Below are positions 44,845 to 51,751 of a stretch of DNA of 64,000 nucleotides, piece after piece; the first letter of the stretch is position 1, and every line of letters starts with the position of its first letter. The translations under genes were made by a program, and so were the position numbers. The stretch covers positions 2,480,001 to 2,544,000 of the forward strand of contig OW818679.1 in the NCBI GenBank assembly GCA_942493145.1. The letters are read 5' to 3'. The notes beneath the pieces were generated by a model, which saw only the letters and a program-made list of their open reading frames with translations, had not been told where the DNA came from and made no database searches. The DNA comes from ENR-C20 sp942493145 (GTDB lineage: Bacteria; Bacillota; Clostridia; Acetivibrionales; DTU013).

Positions 44845-45825
44845 TTACACTTCTCCCAGCATGCGTTTGAACATCATATGCTGCCTTGAAACCTGTTCTA
44901 CACTGTCAACGGGAAATGCGTCCTCAATCGTACGGTTGCCTTCATATTCGCTTGATAGATATCCTTCATATCCTGTATCCTGAAGTACCGTGACAACATT
45001 TTCATAGTCAAGGCAGTCATCGGTAAAGTTCTCCGACATGTCATAAAACTTTGCGTGAATGTGGAAGATGTAATCCTTATGCTTCCTAAGCTCCTGAGGA
45101 TCGGTATAAAGTGTGCGGTAAACCTTGCCGAGCCACGCATAATCAAGAGGTTTGGCTCCCATTTTTGCAATATCAGCCGTTGTCTTATCCATGGTTTCTT
45201 TCGCCATGTAGGCTTCTGTTATATAATTGACTATCCTGCTGTCGGCACCATCCCGAATTGCCCTTTCAGCATGAATTCTACTGGGTTTCTTTTCAAAAAC
45301 ACCCATATCGGGAATAATTCCAAACCATTTTCCGCCGCATTTATCAATCAACCTTTGATATGGATCGAACCAGGGTGAAGCCATGTCAAGGGGCGCATGT
45401 ATTTCAAGGCCTATTTTCACATTGTATTTTTCTGCGAGCGGCAGACTTTTCTCAATTATTCTCACAGGTGTTGTGCATAACGTCCTTATTACAAAGCAAC
45501 CGAGCTGGTTTGCCACTTTCAGGTCTCTTTCCATCAAATCAACAAGTTCCCCATCTGACAAAATTCTATTTTTAAACAATAGTGCCTCGGAAAATGCATC
45601 TGCACAGGTCGGTACTACATCATACTTCTCCATCCATCCAAACCACTGCTCCAGGAATTCCTCCGAAAGATTCGGGTACTCATTCACCATTTGCTCGGGT
45701 ATGATTTCTATACCTTTCGCCCCCATATCAGAAACGGCCTTGATGCAGTCCTCAAGATTCATTTTTCTTAAAAAATACTCATGCTGGTAACTATAAAGGG
45801 ATACTCCCCGTTTAATTTTATTCAT
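44845..45825 (-). CDS. C-glycoside deglycosidase alpha-subunit-like TIM barrel 2
   Basis: A 326-residue TIM barrel beginning KRGVSLYSYQHEYFLRKMNL. Metal-type residues: Glu141 (LEIHAP), Asp173 (IIPDMGVF), His in HIHAKFYDM, Glu in SSEYEGNRT. It ends DAFPVDSVEQVSRQHMMFKRM, close to the end of the copy at 40446, so the two are clear paralogs. AGGAGG lies 9 nt before the ATG. Its beta-type partner (45880-46314) is immediately upstream with a 54-nt gap. Confidence 0.82.
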   Translation of the reverse strand: MNKIKRGVSLYSYQHEYFLRKMNLEDCIKAVSDMGAKGIEIIPEQMVNEYPNLSEEFLEQWFGWMEKYDVVPTCADAFSEALLFKNRILSDGELVDLMERDLKVANQLGCFVIRTLCTTPVRIIEKSLPLAEKYNVKIGLEIHAPLDMASPWFDPYQRLIDKCGGKWFGIIPDMGVFEKKPSRIHAERAIRDGADSRIVNYITEAYMAKETMDKTTADIAKMGAKPLDYAWLGKVYRTLYTDPQELRKHKDYIFHIHAKFYDMSENFTDDCLDYENVVTVLQDTGYEGYLSSEYEGNRTIEDAFPVDSVEQVSRQHMMFKRMLGEV

Positions 45826-45879
45826 GTAAAGCTGCCTCCTTCAATATATTTGCTTCAATGTCCGCACTGTGCCGGGATA

Positions 45880-46314
45880 TCACTTCCCTGCTACAGCCAG
45901 ATATTTGTCGGCTTCCATCGTAAGTAGCTTTTTATCGTTACCTGTAAACTTGCCATACGGTGCACGGATTGTAATCCAGAGCTCAACCAGATGGTCAATA
46001 TAAACCAGTCCACCCGGCTTGTATATTTTCAAGGTGGCATCCTCGTCAAAATTCCACCTTCTTGTGGCTACAGTATCCATTTCAGAAAGCATGAAGCTTC
46101 CGCCCGCGACTGTAAACCTTATGTCTTCATTTGAAAATACCTGGGGATTTCCCCCTATTCCACCTGAAATGCTAACTTTGATTTCATCAACCACCGAAAG
46201 GGGTACCCCGCGATAGTATGGAATCCTGATTTTCATTTCAAAGCCTTCGATATTACCGGTTTCAGTAATCACATTTTTAAAACCGTAGGGGCAGATAAGA
46301 TACTTGTCAAACAT
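45880..46314 (-). CDS. C-glycoside deglycosidase beta-subunit-like protein (DUF6379 type) 2
   Basis: A 144-residue protein with PYYRGVPLSVVDEIKVSISG, LSEMDTVATRRWNFDEDA and KPGGLVYIDHLVEL, matching the other beta-type proteins. It has a short extra loop (GGIGGNPQVFSNED). AAAGGAG lies about 9 nt before the ATG. It is the first gene of the minus operon, directly after the regulated promoter at 46399-46428. Confidence 0.8.
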   Translation of the reverse strand: MFDKYLICPYGFKNVITETGNIEGFEMKIRIPYYRGVPLSVVDEIKVSISGGIGGNPQVFSNEDIRFTVAGGSFMLSEMDTVATRRWNFDEDATLKIYKPGGLVYIDHLVELWITIRAPYGKFTGNDKKLLTMEADKYLAVAGK

Positions 46315-46382
46315 TATTAATTTCTCCTTTCCGCAAATTGTTCCCTTTAATGATTAGGTGCCAATTCATTTTCATTTCGTAA

Positions 46383-46396
46383 TGTAATCGTTTTCA
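46383..46396 (-). promoter_or_regulatory. LacI-type operator of the minus operon
   Basis: TGAAAACGATTACA (minus strand) fits TGnAAnCGnTTnCA and lies just downstream of the -10, over the expected start site. Confidence 0.65.
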
Positions 46397-46398
46397 TC

Positions 46399-46428
46399 AT
46401 TATATCACATGTTACCATTCACCTTCAA
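46399..46428 (-). promoter_or_regulatory. Promoter of the minus glycoside operon
   Basis: TATAAT (46399-46404) with TTGAAG (46423-46428) 18 nt upstream, minus strand. The 46315-46649 gap holds only this promoter, its plus-strand counterpart and the two operators; no gene is seen in it. Confidence 0.65.
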
Positions 46429-46574
46429 CTATTTTTTCTGTCGAATCAGTGCTGAAATATTTCCATGTACATCTTGGGTATAAAGGCCACGTTAAAGGTT
46501 AAGTGCACAATTGGCCGCCGTAATACCATTCGATATTTATTTTAAAATACTCAATAAAAATATTAAATTTCAAA

Positions 46575-46588
46575 TGTAAACGTTTGCA
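46575..46588 (+). promoter_or_regulatory. LacI-type operator of the plus operon
   Basis: TGTAAACGTTTGCA fits TGnAAnCGnTTnCA and overlaps the -35 of the plus-strand promoter. CcpA-type cre sites have the same core, so either regulator could bind. Confidence 0.65.
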
Positions 46589-46611
46589 CAAATAGTATTA
46601 TGTGATAAAAT
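46583..46611 (+). promoter_or_regulatory. Promoter of the plus glycoside operon
   Basis: TTTGCA (46583-46588), 17-nt spacer, extended -10 TGATAAAAT ending at 46611, about 40 nt before the first gene. Confidence 0.6.
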
Positions 46612-46649
46612 ATGAATAAGGAATATAAGGAATATAAGGAGGTATTGCC

Positions 46650-47066
46650 ATGTTTGAGGCATGGAACAGGTTGCTGGTCAATGAAAAGGATATACGGAAC
46701 ATAGTCGCCGGTGATAAGACCGTGGGTTATGAATTCAATCTTCAGTATCCTTCCTATCGTGGTACATTTTTAAGCTGCATCGAAGCGCTGGAGGTAACTG
46801 TTGACGGCAAACGGTTGGATAACTCCGAAATGGGGTTTGCCGTAAACGGTAAGGAAGTATTAATAGAGGAATTCCCGGAGCTTTTCAGAGAATATTGGTT
46901 TACACTCGACCTGGCAACAATCCGGGTATACAGTATGGGTGGTCTGGATTCCGGTTCACGACACAGGATTTCCGTGGATTTGAAGCACCGTATTCCATAC
47001 ACGGGCTATTTCGGAAACTATATGGTTCTGGATTCCCACTGCGAGAAGGAACTAATGGTAGCATGA
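46650..47066 (+). CDS. C-glycoside deglycosidase beta-subunit-like protein (DUF6379 type) 3
   Basis: A 138-residue protein, the most divergent of the four beta-type sequences: SYRGTFLSCIEALEVTVDG aligns with YYRGxPLSxIDxIxVxxDG, and SMGGLDSGSRHRISVDLKHRIPY with the GGL..H....I R..Y block. The Pro of PLS is replaced by Phe. An AAGGAGG-like site precedes the ATG by about 7 nt. It starts the plus operon, followed by its alpha-type partner. Confidence 0.75.
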   Translation: MFEAWNRLLVNEKDIRNIVAGDKTVGYEFNLQYPSYRGTFLSCIEALEVTVDGKRLDNSEMGFAVNGKEVLIEEFPELFREYWFTLDLATIRVYSMGGLDSGSRHRISVDLKHRIPYTGYFGNYMVLDSHCEKELMVA

Positions 47067-47161
47067 GACTGATCTGGTCTATGAAACTATAAACCGATTT
47101 AAACTATTGACCGGATTGAACACTGGATCAGATTGATAATAAATGAAAGGAAGTGCGCAGT

Positions 47162-48130
47162 ATGACTGCTGATGATATTAAGCTCGGAGTGTCACTATTC
47201 AGTTTTTCCAGTATTTATTGTACTCACACACTGGATCTGGAGGGAATACTCAAAAAAGCAAGTGAGATGGGATATGAGGGTATTGAGATTGTAGCGGCAC
47301 AGTCGGTGCCCGGTTATCCGAATCCCTCCGATGAATGGCTTGAAGAATTCAGAGGACTATTGAAAAAATATAACCTGCACCTGGTTTGCTGGAGTGCCTA
47401 TATTGATATGGGCATCCGCTCGGACAGAGATCTCAGCGAAGCTGAAATCATACAATACACCAGGAATGATCTTATATATGCAAAAAAAGCAGGCGCAGAC
47501 CTTGTCAGGACCCAGCATGCCATCTCCCCTGCAATTTTCAGAAAAATGCTGCCCTATTGCAAGGAGTTGGGTATGAAGCTGGCGATAGAGATGCATTCCC
47601 CCCATCACCCTGATGTACCTGTATGGAAGGAATATCTTGATATAATGGCTGAACCCGGTTGTCTCGGATGGTTGGGGATTGTGCCTGACTGCGGAATATT
47701 CCAGCATACGCCACACAAGTTAGCTATAGATATGTTTCTCGAAGGCGGCTTCGATAAAGCCAAACTGGATAATGTGATCCGTCTCCACAATGAGAAAAAA
47801 ACGGAAGAAGAAATTTTGGCATCGGACAGCTTTACAGAATATGAAAAGACCTGCATAGAAGATATAAAACACCGTTTCTCCGCACCGGCAAAGGTGAAGG
47901 ATCTGGAAAGACTTATCCCATATACCTTCTACATCCACGGCAAGTATCACTACCTGCCCGAAGAATGCAACGATCCGACCATACCTTATGCGGAAATCAT
48001 TCAGGAGTTAAAAAAGCTGAATTACAAGGGCTATATAGCAAGTGAATTTGAAGGACATGAAATGAGCGGCGATGACAACACAATTGAGCAGCTTGAAAGA
48101 TATATCACCATGTTCAATCGGCTGTTGTAA
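47162..48130 (+). CDS. C-glycoside deglycosidase alpha-subunit-like TIM barrel 3
   Basis: A 322-residue TIM barrel, the most divergent alpha copy: Glu143 (AIEMHSP), Asp176 (IVPDCGIF), His in YIHGKYHYL, Glu in ASEFEGHEM. The ATG at 47162 has GGAAG 8 nt upstream and is preferred over an in-frame GTG at 47153. Divergence of both this pair's subunits together suggests a partner pair with its own substrate range. Confidence 0.8.
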   Translation: MTADDIKLGVSLFSFSSIYCTHTLDLEGILKKASEMGYEGIEIVAAQSVPGYPNPSDEWLEEFRGLLKKYNLHLVCWSAYIDMGIRSDRDLSEAEIIQYTRNDLIYAKKAGADLVRTQHAISPAIFRKMLPYCKELGMKLAIEMHSPHHPDVPVWKEYLDIMAEPGCLGWLGIVPDCGIFQHTPHKLAIDMFLEGGFDKAKLDNVIRLHNEKKTEEEILASDSFTEYEKTCIEDIKHRFSAPAKVKDLERLIPYTFYIHGKYHYLPEECNDPTIPYAEIIQELKKLNYKGYIASEFEGHEMSGDDNTIEQLERYITMFNRLL

Positions 48131-48181
48131 GGGACGGTTTTCTTTTCTGCCGTTATGCATATTCGGATAAGGAGGGATTTT

Positions 48182-48979
48182 ATGAAACTATCGGGCAATA
48201 CTGTTTTGGTAACCGGTGGTGCTTCAGGCATAGGCTTCGCAATTGCCGAAGCATTCATTCGGGAAGGAAATACGGTTATCATCTGCGGGCGGAGAGAAGA
48301 CAAGCTGCTTGAAGCCCAAAGGAAGCTGCCGGGGTTAACCATTAAAACCTGTGACGTCTCTGTTGAATCAGAGCGTATGGCACTGGTGAAATGGGCAACG
48401 GAAAACTTCAGGGATTTGAATGTATTGGTGAATAATGCCGGAATCCAGTGCGATATTGATTTCACAAAAGGCGCAGAGGACTTGATAAATGGAGGAAATG
48501 AGCTCAAGATCAACCTGGAGGCACCGATTTACCTGTCTGCACTCTTAATCCCTCATCTTTCCACCCGCAACGAGGCTGCAATCATCAATGTATCGTCAGG
48601 CCTGGTTTTCGTGCCGTCTGTGAAGAACCCTGTCTATTCAGCTACCAAGGCAGCTTTGCATACTTTTTCAATTTTGCTCAGACAGCAATTGAAAAAAACC
48701 GGTATAAAGGTTTTTGAGGTTGTACCTCCACTTATTCTGGATACAGAATTGAATGCCGAAGGAAGAGCAAAGGCAAAGGCTGCCTCTGGAGTAGATGACA
48801 GTGTCAGGTTCGCACATATGAACATTCCGACTTCGGCGGAATTTGCAGCTGCCGTATTGGAAAAGCTGAAGACTGATGTGTTTGATATCGGCTACGGGAC
48901 CTCAGAGGACTCCATGAAGGCGTCAAAGGAAGAGTTGGAAAAAAGGTTTTCTCAAATGAATGGGATAGTGAACCCATAA
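48182..48979 (+). CDS. Short-chain dehydrogenase/reductase, DltE-like
   Basis: A 265-residue classical SDR: TGGASGIGFAIAEAF (cofactor), NVLVNNAGIQ, Ser in NVSSG and the YSATK catalytic pair. The DltE-type C-terminus (EDSMKASKEELEKRFSQMN) is present. GGAGGG lies 5 nt before the ATG. In this operon it could reduce the released keto-sugar or act on the aglycone; the sequence does not decide. Confidence 0.88.
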   Translation: MKLSGNTVLVTGGASGIGFAIAEAFIREGNTVIICGRREDKLLEAQRKLPGLTIKTCDVSVESERMALVKWATENFRDLNVLVNNAGIQCDIDFTKGAEDLINGGNELKINLEAPIYLSALLIPHLSTRNEAAIINVSSGLVFVPSVKNPVYSATKAALHTFSILLRQQLKKTGIKVFEVVPPLILDTELNAEGRAKAKAASGVDDSVRFAHMNIPTSAEFAAAVLEKLKTDVFDIGYGTSEDSMKASKEELEKRFSQMNGIVNP

Positions 48980-49074
48980 AGGACGGTAAGTGATATGAAA
49001 ATATCTAACCGGTAACAGAAATGAAAGTATCATAACGGTAACAGATATGAAAATTTCTTAAGGAGGTAGTACGT

Positions 49075-49644
49075 ATGGCCAATATGATAAGCAATGAAAC
49101 AATAAAGAACATGTTAGATAGAAGGAGCATCCGGGATTTCAAAACACAACAGATTTCCGAAGAACAACTGGAGACGATACTGAACTGCGGATTCAATGCT
49201 CCCAGCGGTATGAACTGCCAACCCTGGTTCCTCACAGTCCTACAGGACAAGGATTTGTTGAACGAGTGGCATAAGATGTTCGTCAAATCCCTCCCTCCCG
49301 CGGAGGAGCTGCCCCCTATCATGCAACAGCGGCTGAAAGACCCAAACTACAATGTATTTTACCATTCACCGACCTTGATTCTGGTTTCCTGTGAAACAGA
49401 AAAAGACCCCCTAAACTGCGGTATTCTGGGACAAAACATGGTATTGGCAGCACAGTCCCTTGGGCTTGGAACCTGTTATATCGGCGGCGCTGTCCGTTTT
49501 CTGGAATCCCCCGAAGGGAGTCCCCTTCTTGAAAAGATGAAATTGCCAGAAGGCTACAAGCCTTGCTTTGCAGTAGCTGTCGGCTATCCGAATGAAAAAC
49601 CGGAAGCCCGGCCGCGGGACTTTACAAAGCTGGTCAGAATATAA
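49075..49644 (+). CDS. Nitroreductase-family flavoprotein 1
   Basis: A 189-residue FMN-dependent nitroreductase-like protein: RRSIRDFKTQQISEEQLE and APSGMNCQPWFLTV at the N-terminus form the FMN site, with LGLGTCYIGG later. GGAGG lies 8 nt before the ATG. Last gene of the plus operon, followed by a hairpin at 49684-49727. The family reduces nitro groups, quinones and enones, so an aglycone or keto intermediate is possible. Confidence 0.88.
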   Translation: MANMISNETIKNMLDRRSIRDFKTQQISEEQLETILNCGFNAPSGMNCQPWFLTVLQDKDLLNEWHKMFVKSLPPAEELPPIMQQRLKDPNYNVFYHSPTLILVSCETEKDPLNCGILGQNMVLAAQSLGLGTCYIGGAVRFLESPEGSPLLEKMKLPEGYKPCFAVAVGYPNEKPEARPRDFTKLVRI

Positions 49645-49683
49645 TTATCTTCAATTACTGGCCTATATGCTCTCTCTATAACG

Positions 49684-49727
49684 AAGGGGATGTAACAATA
49701 CTCAAAAAAAATTGTTACATCTCCCTT
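49684..49727 (+). terminator. Terminator-like hairpin after the plus operon
   Basis: A 16-17-bp stem (49684-49699 with 49711-49727, one bulge or mismatch) with an A-rich loop, then TTACATTTTTC. From 49728 to 50182 I see only AT-rich sequence, with a small AATATTCC/GGAATATT hairpin at 49835-49858 and no gene. Confidence 0.55.
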
Positions 49728-50182
49728 TACATTTTTCAAAGTTATTTCCTTGCCGTACACAATGTTGAGTTTAAGCAGCATTTTAGGGATTGGTAAACCT
49801 CAGGATAAACAGAAATTGTCAACCAGTCCCTGCGAATATTCCTGCTGTTGGGAATATTTACAGACAAGTGTGCAAATTTTGAGGAAATGCTTAAGTTTTA
49901 GTAAAATCTTACCATATTTCTACGAATTAATCAATTTTTTGCACAGTTTTCTCTGAAAAATTGCTTTTATCCCAGAATAACTGCTCATTACTCGATATTT
50001 TGCACACCTCGCCTGGAATTCTCATAGGAAGGAGTGTTTGAGTTGCTTTTCGGCTGCTGTCCTGTGGAATACTAATAGAAAATACTTATTTTTAGCATGT
50101 TTCAGCGGTTTTCAGTTGTATCGTTAATATTTTATTTACATTAATTGTCTTCATGCGTTAGCCCTGGCAATAAAAACGACCC

Positions 50183-50506
50183 AAAGAGCAGGCTGGATGA
50201 GCAGGTCTACGGCATTATGCGGAGGAATTTACAGGGCTGGTCGCTGCCTCCGGCAGCTGCTCGCCTATGCAACCTAGCTGTTAGGAAAGACTAAGCCGGA
50301 ATGCGGAAACAGGAACTTAGAGGTGCGACACGGATGGCGCAGCCGCTGGTGCATAGGCATGGAGGCCGGTTCACCAGCCAGGATGCTTGGGCGAGTAGCA
50401 AGCAATGCTTGCGACCAGCCGCCCGCATTGCAGCGAGTCTTATCTTACTACAGCCTGTTAAAGACGGAGCCTTATGCCATGCATCTGCTTGTCTTGACTG
50501 CTCTTT
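50183..50506 (+). repeat. Structured dispersed element, copy 3 (long form)
   Basis: Outer arms 50183-50204 and 50485-50506 pair at 20 of 22 positions. Helices shared with copy 2: the TACAGGGCTG/CAGCCTGT stem; AATGCGG/CCGCATT; GCTGGTG/CACCAGC, where copy 2 has GCCGGTG/CACCGGC; and TGCG/CGCA, where copy 2 has TGTG/CACA. Extra hairpins (GCTGCCTCCGGCAGC, GCAAGCAATGCTTGC) enlarge it. GACGGAGCCTTATGCC follows the second stem. Confidence 0.8.
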
Positions 50507-50515
50507 CGGCCTTTT

Positions 50516-50642
50516 AATCAAAAGAACGTGTAAACTAATAGTGATATGCTCCCCTCTAGGTAGACAGTGGAAATAAAAACCACTGAAAACTGAGAGGGGA
50601 GCATATCATAGTTCAGAATTTACACGTTCTTACATTTTGATT
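50516..50642. mobile_element. MITE-like hairpin element
   Basis: Nearly the whole stretch is one inverted repeat: AAGAACGTGTAAA (50522-50534) with 50619-50631; GATATGCTCCCCTCT (50543-50557) with 50593-50607; CAGTGG with CCACTG at the centre. The GATATGCTCCCCTCT and AGGTAGACAGTGG strings resemble ends of IS3/IS150-type elements. No coding capacity. Confidence 0.7.
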
Positions 50643-50703
50643 GGGGACTAATGTTACAGCCCCTTCGTTGATTAAGTCTCTTAACCGGGGGATATGGAAA
50701 TGA

Positions 50704-51672
50704 CTACTTATTTTTCTTTGTTTCAGCATAGCTTTCATACTTTTTCAAATTGCTCTTTAACGTTTCACCGGCCGCCATCATCTTGGGGCCTGCTACCGCA
50801 CCAAAACCCTTGATTTCTGTCCAGTGCTCCAGTTTTCCGTCATAGTTCAGCCTGGAACGCTTTTGTTCCGCTTCACTGAAGGTGATCTTCACTTTGTCTC
50901 CATCCACGGACAGCTTTCCATATATGCCGCATAAAGGACATTCTACCGTTGTAGTCCCATTGACAGTAATCATATTGTTGTGGCAGACCGGGCAGTTTCC
51001 CTCTTCCTCACCCATCCATCCGATCTCGGAATGAGGCCTGCCTACCGCAGACACGATGTTCCTGCCCATTCTGCGTGCCTTTTCCATAAGCTCGTCATCC
51101 AGCAGGCATATTCCGCGGTTTCCCATACCATAGGCATCGATCTGGTCAATGACTTTTATCTGTGAAGGGAAGCAAAGCAGGTGCATGGTCACAAGGCCGA
51201 AGGAAACCCAGTTTTGTGTGGCGGCACCGCCGACGGAAATCAATCCGGCATACCTCTGTTTAAATATTCTGGGGTCCAATAGCTGATCGCCTGTCTTTCC
51301 TTCCGCAATCCTCTTTTCATTCTCTTTTGAGAGGAATACGAAGTCATGTGAAGGGCCGAACCTGTCCACCATCTGTTTTAGCTGTCCACTGGGTCCCAGT
51401 GCATAAACGGGAGCGGCTACTATAATAGCGTCTGCATTAAGGAATTCTTCATCTACGAAAGGCAGATCGTCCTTAATGATGCATTTGCCCTGGCCGCCCT
51501 TGTCCAGGTTGTTGCCACAACCGCCGCAGCCGTTACAGGTTTTGATGTCCAGGTCTATCATGCGTATGAACGATACCTCATGACCCGCTTTTTCCGCTTC
51601 CATGAGTGCTTCCTTGACCATCAGTTCGCAATTCTTCATCTTTCTCCCGAAAGAAATTCCCAATACTCTCAT
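50704..51672 (-). CDS. Iron-sulfur-flavoprotein-like NAD(P)H:FMN reductase with zinc-ribbon tail
   Basis: A 322-residue protein. Residues 1-200 form a flavodoxin-like reductase domain with LGISFGRK at the FMN phosphate loop and a cysteine motif (TCNGCGGCGNN) like that of archaeal/clostridial iron-sulfur flavoproteins. A C-terminal CPVCHN...CPLCG ribbon follows. It is the last gene of the 64-51 kb minus run. It could feed electrons to the nitroreductases or reduce an aglycone; this is inference. Confidence 0.85.
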   Translation of the reverse strand: MRVLGISFGRKMKNCELMVKEALMEAEKAGHEVSFIRMIDLDIKTCNGCGGCGNNLDKGGQGKCIIKDDLPFVDEEFLNADAIIVAAPVYALGPSGQLKQMVDRFGPSHDFVFLSKENEKRIAEGKTGDQLLDPRIFKQRYAGLISVGGAATQNWVSFGLVTMHLLCFPSQIKVIDQIDAYGMGNRGICLLDDELMEKARRMGRNIVSAVGRPHSEIGWMGEEEGNCPVCHNNMITVNGTTTVECPLCGIYGKLSVDGDKVKITFSEAEQKRSRLNYDGKLEHWTEIKGFGAVAGPKMMAAGETLKSNLKKYESYAETKKNK

Positions 51673-51751
51673 TTTTCTGACCTCCTGTAATTATATTAAC
51701 TTGTTTGATTACCTGCTGAACTACCTTTTTTAATGTTCATATTATAAAAGT

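Noticed and set aside
50457..50485. Resemblance of GACGGAGCCTTATGC to the start of group II intron domain V
   Set aside because: The GAAA tetraloop and the complementary 3' strand of domain V are absent, and no reverse transcriptase or intron core is seen.
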